Positions 1-5,901 are shown, numbered from the stretch's first letter. The stretch: 6,662 nucleotides of DNA from Candidatus Parvarchaeota archaeon (GCA_023380435.1 JAMCRB010000004.1:1-6662), one strand, 5' to 3'. Program-made: numbers and translations. The notes: generated by a model not told the origin, from the sequence alone.

Positions 1-764
1 TAAAGGACAAAAAAGATCTGCCAGAGACGTTCGTAGTATCGCATAAGATAGATCCTTTCATGAGAGTAAAGATGCAGGCAGCCATACAGCAGCATATTGA
101 CTCTTCGATATCTTCCACTGTGAATCTGGCTCCGTCTGCGACAATAGACGATGTCAACAAGATTTACTTCTATGCATGGGAGCTCGGGTGCAAGTCGATA
201 ACTGTTTACAGAGAGGGCTCGAAAGAGGACATATTGACATCAATGGACGAGCCTAAGACGGTCGCTCCAGAAAAAGTAGAGGAGCGTCCTTACATAATGC
301 ACGGAGTCACACTAAAAATGCCGACTTCACAAGGGAGTATGTACCTTGTTATAAACAAAAACAATACCGACCAGATAAAGGAAGTATTCATAGACATGGG
401 CAGATCTGGAGAAGTCGAAAAAAGCTACACTGAGGCAATAGGCAGGCTGGTAAGCATATACCTGCAAGCTGGCGGCAGCATAGACAGGATAATAAAAACA
501 TTAAAAGGCATAAAGGGCGGAGAATCCGTTTGGTTTAACGGTATACAGATCTTCTCCATACCAGATGCAGTTGCGAAGGGCATAGAGATAGTTTCAAAGA
601 AAAGGGAGAAAGAATCCTTTGGGTCGACTCTTCATGGAGTAATGGAAGAATCACCAGGACAGGGTTCAGTAGCGCATGTTTGTCCAAAATGCGGCGAGCA
701 GACTTTGATTTACGAAAATGGCTGTTACATATGCAAAACATGCGGATATACGAAATGCGAATAA
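1..764 (+). CDS. nrdJ: Adenosylcobalamin-dependent (class II) ribonucleotide reductase, C-terminal part
   Basis: This is the 3' end of a gene that begins before the window; the frame is open from base 3, and the ATG at base 60 is internal. Class II reductases convert ribonucleotides to deoxyribonucleotides in the cytoplasm using a B12-derived radical. Visible are the end of the catalytic barrel (MQAAIQQHIDSSISSTVNL, then ITVYREGSK), the EVFIDMGRSG...EAIGRL and SIPDAVAKGIEI segments typical of NrdJ, and a cysteine-rich tail at bases 681-761 with CPKC, then CYICKTCGYTKC. Four tail cysteines probably bind zinc, and the last pair (C-G-Y-T-K-C) matches the mobile thiols that re-reduce the active site in this family. 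The active-site radical cysteine and B12-binding parts lie outside the window. No intein or frame break is seen in the visible part. The family call is firm; the symbol follows common usage. Confidence 0.93.
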   Translation, partial: KDKKDLPETFVVSHKIDPFMRVKMQAAIQQHIDSSISSTVNLAPSATIDDVNKIYFYAWELGCKSITVYREGSKEDILTSMDEPKTVAPEKVEERPYIMHGVTLKMPTSQGSMYLVINKNNTDQIKEVFIDMGRSGEVEKSYTEAIGRLVSIYLQAGGSIDRIIKTLKGIKGGESVWFNGIQIFSIPDAVAKGIEIVSKKREKESFGSTLHGVMEESPGQGSVAHVCPKCGEQTLIYENGCYICKTCGYTKCE

Positions 765-781
765 AACGCAACCCAGTAAAC

Positions 782-790
782 TTTAAATAG
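782..790 (+). promoter_or_regulatory. TATA box (TTTAAATAG) for the 812 gene
   Basis: TTTAAATAG is preceded by the purine-rich AAAC, a plausible BRE. Its first T lies exactly 30 nt before the ATG at 812, which places the expected start of transcription at or next to that ATG and implies a leaderless mRNA. The same nine bases at the same spacing occur ahead of the gene at 4957. Confidence 0.65.
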
Positions 791-811
791 TAGTTCGCTT
801 CTTTGGATTTG

Positions 812-1483
812 ATGGATAAAGTTAGGTATTTAGATGAAAAGGACAAAGCAAATGCAAGGGCTATAGACTCGTGCACTGAAAAACCGGAGGCAGCTTTTGA
901 ACTGTCCCAAATCCTATGTAATTACAAAATCAACACAAACGATATGCATACATTGGAGGACGCTATTTTAACAACGTCGGTTCCATGCAAAATCGATAGA
1001 GTAAGCAAAACGCCTGAAGCACCCCGACTTAATTTATACAGGCTATCAAAATTTGATCTGAATCAATTGGATAGCGGCGAATTTCCTTCCAATGTCATCG
1101 GCTATTATGCTTTGACAAGCGACACTCGCCTGCTTAACAGAACAATTGGCACGAAACTCGAGGATTTTGTTTATGATTACTTCTTGTCGATAGGGGCCGC
1201 ATACTCAGTAAGATATTATAACTCAATGCGATTTTTGAAGCTGTTTGGGGACCCTATAGCCAGGGACATGGCGAAGTTCGCAAGGCCAAGCCTTCAGGGG
1301 ATTTTTATCTTTCATAATCTTTGGTATGAGGATGGGATTCTGCTGCCAAAGGAATCGCTTATAGCAGCCGACTATTCGAAGGACAAAACGGAGATAAATT
1401 CTGCGCATTCGATTGAAGTGGATGACAGTTTATCAAAAGAACTCAAAGTTAGGCTCTCTGACCCGACTCTAGAAAAGTATTAA
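812..1483 (+). CDS. Uncharacterised protein, 223 residues
   Basis: I do not recognise this protein. The ATG at 812 is preferred over the in-frame TTG at 803 because a TATA box starts exactly 30 nt upstream, fitting a leaderless transcript. The product looks soluble: no signal peptide or membrane segment is seen. The N-terminal part is charged and holds three scattered cysteines with no CxxC pair. The middle (about residues 115-160) is aromatic-rich, with LEDFVYDYF and SVRYYNSMRFLKLFGDP. The C-terminal tail is acidic and charged. The gene is complete, with no frame break, and ends 23 nt before rpoL, so the two may be co-transcribed. Its isoleucine codons are evenly split (5 ATA, 5 ATC, 5 ATT), while nrdJ uses 21 ATA of 25 and rpoL 6 of 7. 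That suggests a young, lineage-restricted or acquired gene, although weak expression is an alternative. Confidence 0.75.
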   Translation: MDKVRYLDEKDKANARAIDSCTEKPEAAFELSQILCNYKINTNDMHTLEDAILTTSVPCKIDRVSKTPEAPRLNLYRLSKFDLNQLDSGEFPSNVIGYYALTSDTRLLNRTIGTKLEDFVYDYFLSIGAAYSVRYYNSMRFLKLFGDPIARDMAKFARPSLQGIFIFHNLWYEDGILLPKESLIAADYSKDKTEINSAHSIEVDDSLSKELKVRLSDPTLEKY

Positions 1484-1486
1484 AAT
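1478..1486 (+). promoter_or_regulatory. Possible TATA box (TATTAAAAT) for rpoL
   Basis: TATTAAAAT begins 29 nt before the rpoL ATG and overlaps the stop codon of the upstream gene. The spacing matches the clearer TATA boxes in this window, but the sequence is a weaker match and the region is AT-rich by nature. It would allow rpoL and the signal peptidase gene to be transcribed independently of the upstream orphan gene. Confidence 0.35.
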
Positions 1487-1506
1487 GAAAATATTCATAG
1501 AGATAG

Positions 1507-1779
1507 ATGGAAATAAAGGTTTTGGAAAAAAGTGATTCTTCTATAAAGTTTAGGGTATCCGGCGGTTCGCAGTCAATTCTGAACTTCATAAAGGAAGAAG
1601 CTGACTCTGTAGAGGGCGTAACTTTTGCAGGATTTGTGATGGAGCACCCTCTTGAGAAATCCTCGGTTTTTGTTTTAAAAACAGAGTCGAAGAATGCAGA
1701 GAAGACACTGAAAAAGATAATAGAAAAGACCCAAGACGACCTGAAAACCGCAAAAAAAGAGATATCTAACGCGTTTTAG
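1507..1779 (+). CDS. rpoL: DNA-directed RNA polymerase subunit Rpo11 (RpoL)
   Basis: This small subunit pairs with Rpo3 (RpoD) to form the assembly platform of archaeal RNA polymerase; the pair corresponds to the bacterial alpha dimer and to eukaryotic Rpb11/Rpb3. The 90-residue length is normal for the family. The fold signature is visible: the opening MEIKVLEK, a first strand ending FRVSGG, the helix SILNFIKEEA, the segment VTFAGFVMEHPL with the near-invariant H-P-L (residues 47-49), a strand VFVLKTES, and a long charged C-terminal helix from about residue 63. The ATG at 1507 gives exactly the family's usual N-terminus. No Shine-Dalgarno sequence is apparent, and a weak TATA-like element lies 29 nt upstream. 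The signal peptidase gene starts 8 nt after the stop, so the two probably form an operon. Confidence 0.92.
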   Translation: MEIKVLEKSDSSIKFRVSGGSQSILNFIKEEADSVEGVTFAGFVMEHPLEKSSVFVLKTESKNAEKTLKKIIEKTQDDLKTAKKEISNAF

Positions 1780-1787
1780 TAACATTT

Positions 1788-2366
1788 ATGAAAAAAGGCG
1801 GGCTTCGCCTTAAGGACAACTTGAGGCTTCTATTTTCGGGAAACAGCTGGGTTTCCATAGTCTTCTACATACTGATCTTCTATTTACTGATATTCTACGT
1901 GATCATGCCTTCATTGTATCTGTTCACTCCGGTAAGCGACATCAGCGCGGTTGTATCTGGCAGCATGGTCCATTCATACCCCGCAATACAGATTACTTAC
2001 TATGACTGGCTGAGCTCACATGGCTTTAATTCATCTGTTATAAAAACATGGCCTTTTCAGAACGGAATACCTATAGGTTCGATTGCAATCGCATACAAGA
2101 CACCTGCGTCCAGTATAAAGGTAGGGGATGTCATAATCTACTATACGTCTTACGACGGCCTGGATGAGGATATAATACACAGGGTCGTGAATGAGACTGT
2201 GATAAACGGTACATATTATTATACGACTAAGGGAGACGCGAATCCTTACTCTCTGCCTTTTGAGTACAACGTCCCTTACTCGGATGTCGTAGGCGTCGTG
2301 AAAAATGTAATTCCATATTTAGGATATCCCAAGTATTTTGTCTATCTCCTTTCAAAGAGCATTTAA
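1788..2366 (+). CDS. Signal peptidase I, archaeal type (S26B), with a long insert
   Basis: This membrane enzyme cleaves signal peptides from exported proteins. A single hydrophobic helix lies at about residues 21-46, after a positively charged N-terminus. The catalytic serine is Ser59 in V-V-S-G-S-M. The general base is His131 in DEDIIHRVV, where bacterial enzymes have lysine, as expected for archaeal and ER-type enzymes. Asp150 lies in TKGDANP, the GDxN box. The C-terminal VIPYLGYPKYFVYLL matches the usual end of archaeal enzymes, though it is short for a second membrane span. Between SGSM and the G-D-V-I-I strand (residues 113-117) there are over 50 residues, including YDWLSSHG and WPFQNGIPIGS. 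In typical enzymes this gap is about ten residues. I recall similar inserts in DPANN proteins but could not check. The gene follows rpoL by 8 nt. Its native substrates are unknown. Confidence 0.88.
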   Translation: MKKGGLRLKDNLRLLFSGNSWVSIVFYILIFYLLIFYVIMPSLYLFTPVSDISAVVSGSMVHSYPAIQITYYDWLSSHGFNSSVIKTWPFQNGIPIGSIAIAYKTPASSIKVGDVIIYYTSYDGLDEDIIHRVVNETVINGTYYYTTKGDANPYSLPFEYNVPYSDVVGVVKNVIPYLGYPKYFVYLLSKSI

Positions 2367-2399
2367 GGCATTCTTTGGTCACAAGCCATAAGAAAGCAA

Positions 2400-2408
2400 T
2401 TTATTTAA
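2400..2408 (+). promoter_or_regulatory. TATA box (TTTATTTAA) for the UPF0200 gene
   Basis: TTTATTTAA starts 27 nt before the ATG at 2427 and only 18 nt before the in-frame ATG at 2418. The spacing therefore supports a leaderless start at 2427 and a promoter separate from the rpoL-signal peptidase pair. Confidence 0.5.
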
Positions 2409-2426
2409 CCAGTTTCAATGGATATC

Positions 2427-2984
2427 ATGAAAAAAGTGCTGGCTCTAACTGGAATGCCCGGATCAGGTAAATCTACTGCATCAGAAACTCTCGCAGGACT
2501 TGGGCTGCCGGTAGTGAGCATGGGAAACGCGGTTAGGTCCGAAATGAGAAAACAGGGAATAGAAATAAACGATTCAAACCTCAGAGATTTTGCGGCAAAA
2601 TCACGTGAAAAATACGGACCAGACTATGTTATAAAACTGGTGAGCTCAGAGCTTGAAAATGCGTTTGTTTCGAGCGATTCTGTCGTTTTGGATGGCGCAA
2701 GGAACATAGCCGAGATAGATTTCTTAAAGAAGGCAAACTATAATGTATACCTGGCAGCAATAGTAGCAGACAAGAGCACAAGATACGATAGGATGCTTAA
2801 AAGACACAATAAAAGCGACTCCGACTCAGTGGAAGGTCTTGTAGCCAGAGACGCAAAAGAGCTTGGGTTCGGGGTTTCGGAGTTGATCGCGCTTTCAGAT
2901 TACTACATTGTGAATAATTACGATGCTGTGGAAGAATTCAAGAATTCACTGGTAAGCCTGTGCAAAAAACTAGATATAGTCTAG
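2427..2984 (+). CDS. UPF0200 family P-loop nucleotide-binding protein (dephospho-CoA kinase-like)
   Basis: This is a conserved archaeal ATPase/kinase-like protein, 185 residues from the preferred start. The P-loop is G-M-P-G-S-G-K-S-T at residues 9-17. It is followed by PVVSMGNAVR, where the family has a conserved V-V-x-M-G-D-x-V-R; aspartate is replaced by asparagine here. Then come VVLDGARNIAEI (the family's D-G-x-R segment), a basic lid around RYDRMLKRH, ARDAKELGFGVSELIALSDYYIVNN, and a short C-terminal helix. The family resembles dephospho-CoA and nucleoside monophosphate kinases, but its substrate is not established, so kinase activity is inference. The ATG at 2427 is chosen over 2418 because the product then starts MKKVLALTG as family members do, and because the TATA spacing fits. 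Its stop codon shares the tetranucleotide CTAG with the stop of the opposing glycosidase gene. Confidence 0.85.
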   Translation: MKKVLALTGMPGSGKSTASETLAGLGLPVVSMGNAVRSEMRKQGIEINDSNLRDFAAKSREKYGPDYVIKLVSSELENAFVSSDSVVLDGARNIAEIDFLKKANYNVYLAAIVADKSTRYDRMLKRHNKSDSDSVEGLVARDAKELGFGVSELIALSDYYIVNNYDAVEEFKNSLVSLCKKLDIV

Positions 2985-4873
2985 GACAGCCGTATTACGT
3001 ACTTTCCGGCATCCTCTGATACCTTTTGATTTGAACTGACTTTGCCGTCACCTATAACAATTTTCACCTGTTTGCCTCCAAGAGCCAGCCGCCTTGTGGC
3101 TTTAAGGTCATCAGCAGGTTTCCTTATTTCTATTTCTCCTTTGATTGCATTTACTTTTATTCCCAGCAAAAATCTGTCGATAATAAATGGTATTAGCCCG
3201 ATTGACCATAACTGAGAAGGACAACCCTTGGGCGCGCCGTCAGGCTGTATTATCTCGTTTATCCTTGATGAACATTGTAGGTCAAAATTATCCTTTTCAA
3301 GAACCTGGATGCATCTGTCGCCTAACCCGTAATCTCCTATTTTATATGCAGAGCCCGCAAGCATTGCAGTCAGGAAAGGCCATATCGCCCCATTGTGGTA
3401 GCCTTTCGGATCAAATGAAGGATCTTTTTGGGAAACAGACTGGAGCCCATGCGCATTCAGAAGGTTTGTGGATAGGTTAGTTACTATAAAAACATCCTCT
3501 TCAGTATCGACCGCATTGTAAAAAGGCAGGAAAACTTGATTTGCACTGTTTATGTCTTTTTTGGCCTGATCGGAATAGTACCCGTCTCTTTTGTATCTGT
3601 TCAGGTTCTCTTTTATAAGCAGGCTGGTCTTTATCAGCTCGCTGTCCTCTGAGCCGAGAAGTTTCATAAGTCCCGCAGCCCTTCTAAATGCTTCTGCCCA
3701 GAGCGCCTGTATCTCGACCGAAAATTCTCTCTCGCGGCTGTCCATCCATGTGGATCTGCCGGCGTCTCTTACCAGCCCGTCAAGTATTTTATCTTTACCC
3801 AGATCTAAAAGCATCGTTAATTTATCTTTAATCTCGTCTAAAATTTTAGAATCTCCAGTGCTTATGATGTATTCGTATAGGCAGATTATAAAGAGGGCCG
3901 GTGCATCGGTAGGAAAGTAATCCTCGCCGATAATTGCAGGTATGCCCGACTTTGATATGCTTTTAGATATATTCAGAAGAACGCTCTTTACAAACTGAAA
4001 GTTGTTAAGCGAAAGAAACGACGGAAGCACAAGAAGAGCATCTCTGGCCCAGAATTCGTTGAAATACGGAAACCCTGCATATACCTCAGCGTCGTTGAAA
4101 TTGGAATATGAGTATAGCGCATCCACCACAGATCTTATGAATTCCTTCTTTATTACACCAACCTCGCCAATCGATTCCGCTATAAGGTCCAGTAATTCTG
4201 AATATCCTTTTGTGTATGTATCCCTGTTCTTTATAGTCTTGTAGATTGTCTCCTGGTCGATATCTTCTACAGAGAATATAAAATTTATACTCTCGCCAGG
4301 CTTTAAGCCGGCTTTTATGACTCCCGGGACATATTTGTTCTGCACTGCGCCGTCGTCAAGGTATTTTGTAAAACCCTTTTCAATAGCGTACTTTCCAGGG
4401 GAGTGCAGGCCGTAATATTCGTTTTTTTCAAATTCTCCCCTGTCAAAAAATATGTATGCTTTATCAGAGCCGAATTCAGCTTCTATATGTCCTCTTTCGG
4501 CCTTCAGCTGGTATCTTTTAGCAGGGGAATAATTATCGTTTCGTTTCCTTATGTTTATGCCTGGCTCCATCTCGAGGTTCGTCTCAAAGTCTGAAGATAT
4601 CGTTACAAGCACTCTGTCATCAAAGCAGCTGACACTCTCTTTAACAACCCCGTTTTTTAACTGGAACTCGAGATAAGCCGACTGTGAATTATAATACTCA
4701 AACTTTTTAATGTTTACTGAAGAGGCCCCCTCGCCGTCAAATCTAAACGCAAAATAATCAAAATATTTCTTGCTTTTTTTCCAGATCCCGCACCATTTGG
4801 AGCCGAACTCGCTGTCGTTAAATCTGAACAGGAAAAGCCCGTTCTTCGAAAGCACATGAACCTTGTTGTCCAT
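2981..4873 (-). CDS. Amylo-alpha-1,6-glucosidase / glycogen debranching enzyme-type glycoside hydrolase
   Basis: The product (630 residues) probably removes alpha-1,6-linked glucose from glycogen-like polymers in the cytoplasm; no signal peptide is seen. The N-terminal 230 or so residues look strand-rich and match known N-terminal domains only loosely. The region from about 240 to 570 carries the ordered motifs of the GDE_C (alpha/alpha)6 barrel: AGFPYFNEFWARD (266-278), STWMD (374-378), VEIQALW (386-392), YHNGAIWPF (492-500), INEII (538-542) and GCPSQLWS (550-557). As I recall, the aspartate of T-W-M-D (Asp378) is the likely general acid, and the N-E-I / GCxxQxWS region supplies the base side; both are present. 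A 60-residue strand-rich tail follows. There is no GH13 transferase domain, so this is the single-activity form, not the eukaryotic two-activity enzyme. A TATA box 28 nt upstream supports the ATG at 4873. A related glucoamylase-like activity (GH15-type) is the main alternative. Confidence 0.85.
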   Translation of the reverse strand: MDNKVHVLSKNGLFLFRFNDSEFGSKWCGIWKKSKKYFDYFAFRFDGEGASSVNIKKFEYYNSQSAYLEFQLKNGVVKESVSCFDDRVLVTISSDFETNLEMEPGINIRKRNDNYSPAKRYQLKAERGHIEAEFGSDKAYIFFDRGEFEKNEYYGLHSPGKYAIEKGFTKYLDDGAVQNKYVPGVIKAGLKPGESINFIFSVEDIDQETIYKTIKNRDTYTKGYSELLDLIAESIGEVGVIKKEFIRSVVDALYSYSNFNDAEVYAGFPYFNEFWARDALLVLPSFLSLNNFQFVKSVLLNISKSISKSGIPAIIGEDYFPTDAPALFIICLYEYIISTGDSKILDEIKDKLTMLLDLGKDKILDGLVRDAGRSTWMDSREREFSVEIQALWAEAFRRAAGLMKLLGSEDSELIKTSLLIKENLNRYKRDGYYSDQAKKDINSANQVFLPFYNAVDTEEDVFIVTNLSTNLLNAHGLQSVSQKDPSFDPKGYHNGAIWPFLTAMLAGSAYKIGDYGLGDRCIQVLEKDNFDLQCSSRINEIIQPDGAPKGCPSQLWSIGLIPFIIDRFLLGIKVNAIKGEIEIRKPADDLKATRRLALGGKQVKIVIGDGKVSSNQKVSEDAGKYVIRLS

Positions 4874-4892
4874 CTGTTCTATTATTATCCCT

Positions 4893-4901
4893 TATTTTTA
4901 A
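4893..4901 (-). promoter_or_regulatory. TATA box (TTAAAAATA, minus strand) for the glycosidase gene
   Basis: Read on the minus strand, TTAAAAATA runs from 4901 to 4893, preceded by AAAG as a possible BRE. It starts 28 nt before the ATG at 4873, so the mRNA is probably leaderless. It lies 25 bp from the divergent TATA box at 4927, so the two promoters are back to back. Confidence 0.55.
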
Positions 4902-4926
4902 CTTTATCTACCCGCGTATAGAAAGA

Positions 4927-4935
4927 TTTAAATAG
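4927..4935 (+). promoter_or_regulatory. TATA box (TTTAAATAG) for the chaperone cluster
   Basis: TTTAAATAG with AAAGA just upstream as a likely BRE. It begins exactly 30 nt before the ATG at 4957, identical in sequence and spacing to the box at 782. It is probably the main promoter of the SecB-like, grpE and dnaK genes. Confidence 0.68.
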
Positions 4936-4956
4936 GAAGATATCATTCAGTTCCCT

Positions 4957-5406
4957 ATGATTATAAATTATTTAATAGACAAGATTGAAGCCACCAGGGA
5001 TGATAATATACCTCCGGAAACGCAGGTCGGAATATCCAACAATATAACCGTAACCGACGTTGAGCAGGACCAGAAATTCAAGATTTTAAAGTTCAAGTTT
5101 AAATTTGACGCAGTTTTTACCGGCAATGACACCGAACTTGGAAAGATAGTCATACAGGGTTTCGTTGTTTATACCGGCGGAGATTTAGACAAGATTTACA
5201 AGACTTGGGAAGAGTCCAAGAAAATAGACCCATCTGTAGCTGAAGAGATACTTCAGGCCAGCTTAAACGTCAGCATACTGGAGGCAATGTCAATAGCTAA
5301 GATGATACAGCTTCCATCGATTTTACCTCTGCCAAAAGTCTCAACAAATGCACCGTCTGAAACGGGCGAAGAAGAGCAACCACACAAGAAAGGAAGTAAA
5401 AAGTAG
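4957..5406 (+). CDS. Conserved hypothetical protein, possible SecB-like chaperone
   Basis: No family is recognised with certainty. The 149-residue product is probably soluble. Its layout is a short N-terminal helix (MIINYLIDKIEA), a strand-rich core from about residue 29 to 73 with alternating hydrophobic residues (ILKFKFKFDAVF, then KIVIQGFVVY), a link with a W-E-E-S-K-K helix, a longer helix about 93-117 (AEEILQASLNVSILEAM), a proline-rich LPSILPLPKV (119-128), and a charged, probably disordered tail rich in Glu and Lys. This order of strands, long helix and L-P-x-x-L-P segment resembles SecB and the SecB-like proteins reported in some archaea (for example Methanocaldococcus). A place directly ahead of grpE and dnaK fits a chaperone role. 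Both points are suggestive only; the function is inference. Start is the leaderless ATG 30 nt after the TATA box. The gap to grpE is 39 nt. Confidence 0.8.
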   Translation: MIINYLIDKIEATRDDNIPPETQVGISNNITVTDVEQDQKFKILKFKFKFDAVFTGNDTELGKIVIQGFVVYTGGDLDKIYKTWEESKKIDPSVAEEILQASLNVSILEAMSIAKMIQLPSILPLPKVSTNAPSETGEEEQPHKKGSKK

Positions 5407-5407
5407 A

Positions 5408-5429
5408 AATTTTGACTTTTTTCAAAATT
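5408..5429. promoter_or_regulatory. 8-bp inverted repeat with T-rich loop ahead of grpE
   Basis: AATTTTGA (5408-5415) and TCAAAATT (5422-5429) form a perfect 8-bp inverted repeat separated by six bases (CTTTTT). It lies directly after the stop codon of the upstream gene and covers the -38 to -17 region of grpE, where a TATA box would be expected. It may be an operator for a stress regulator, a weak hairpin, or, with its run of six T, a partial terminator. An AT-rich 8-bp palindrome can also arise by chance. Confidence 0.4.
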
Positions 5430-5445
5430 GCTGTGACTGACAATT

Positions 5446-5901
5446 ATGGACGAGAATAAAAACGAATCGAATGCCGCACCAAGTGGGAATGACACCGCAA
5501 ATACACAGCAGGAAGATTATAAATCGAAATATTTATATTTATTGGCAGAAGTAGAAAATTATAAAAAAGCGAAGGATAAGGAGATAAGAGAATATATAAA
5601 CTTTTCGAACGTTCACCTGATTATGGACATACTCAAAGTGTTAGATGACTTCGACAGCGTTATAAAAGCCGGCCAGGATGAGAAAGTAAATTCGCTTTAC
5701 AAATCACTTATGACGGTTTTGAGTGCATACGGATTGGAGAAGCTAAACGTAGTCGGATTGGATTACACACCCGAGATTGCAGAATCCATAGTCACTGAAA
5801 AATCAGACAAGCCATCAGGCAAGATACTGGAAGAAATACAGCCGGGCTATAAGCTGAACGGAAAAATAATAAGGTATCCTAAGGTGAAAGTATCGTTATG
5901 A
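5446..5901 (+). CDS. grpE: GrpE, nucleotide exchange factor of DnaK
   Basis: GrpE dimers release ADP from DnaK and so drive its folding cycle in the cytoplasm. The product (151 residues) is short for the family, mostly through a compact N-terminus: the first 23 residues are polar, rich in Asn, Asp and Gln, and probably disordered. From about residue 24 a long coiled-coil helix begins with YLYLLAEVENYKKAKDKE, matching the family's A-[DE]-x-E-N-Y-[KR]-[KR] signature. A helical segment with ILKVLDDFDSVI (the L-x-V-x-D-[ND]-x-[DE] region) follows. The C-terminal strand domain that binds DnaK ends with ILEEIQPGYKLNGKIIRYPKVKVS, the family's G-Y-x-L-[NR]-[GD]-[RK]-[VL]-[IL]-R-x-x-x-V-x-V hallmark. 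No Shine-Dalgarno sequence or convincing TATA box precedes the ATG, so transcription from the upstream gene is likely. Its stop overlaps the dnaK start as ATGA, pointing to coupled translation. Confidence 0.93.
   Translation: MDENKNESNAAPSGNDTANTQQEDYKSKYLYLLAEVENYKKAKDKEIREYINFSNVHLIMDILKVLDDFDSVIKAGQDEKVNSLYKSLMTVLSAYGLEKLNVVGLDYTPEIAESIVTEKSDKPSGKILEEIQPGYKLNGKIIRYPKVKVSL
5882..5887 (+). promoter_or_regulatory. Shine-Dalgarno-like site (AGGTGA) for dnaK inside grpE
   Basis: AGGTGA matches part of the sequence complementary to the usual archaeal 16S rRNA 3' end and ends 10 nt before the dnaK ATG at 5898. It lies in the last codons of grpE. No comparable site was seen before the leaderless genes, which suits a downstream gene in an operon. 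Confidence 0.5.

Noticed and set aside
803..811. TTG start at 803 for the orphan gene
   Set aside because: The ATG at 812 is exactly 30 nt from the TATA box, the same distance as at 4957; 803 would lie upstream of the expected transcription start.
535..876. Minus-strand open frame across the nrdJ 3' end and the start of the orphan gene
   Set aside because: It covers the zinc-binding tail of nrdJ and the 782 promoter, and its translation shows no recognisable motif.
1148..1260. Nuclease-like look of GTKLEDFVYDYFLSIGAAY in the orphan protein (G-x-x-x-E helix of PD-(D/E)XK enzymes)
   Set aside because: No following D...E-x-K catalytic set is visible, so a nuclease call is not supported.
1485..1535. 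16-codon reading frame starting at the ATG at 1485 and overlapping the start of rpoL in another frame
   Set aside because: Too short, no promoter or ribosome site of its own, and it overlaps a well-supported gene; probably chance in AT-rich sequence.
3187..4594. Several plus-strand open frames inside the glycosidase gene
   Set aside because: The minus-strand frame carries all family motifs without a break, so these are antisense shadows.
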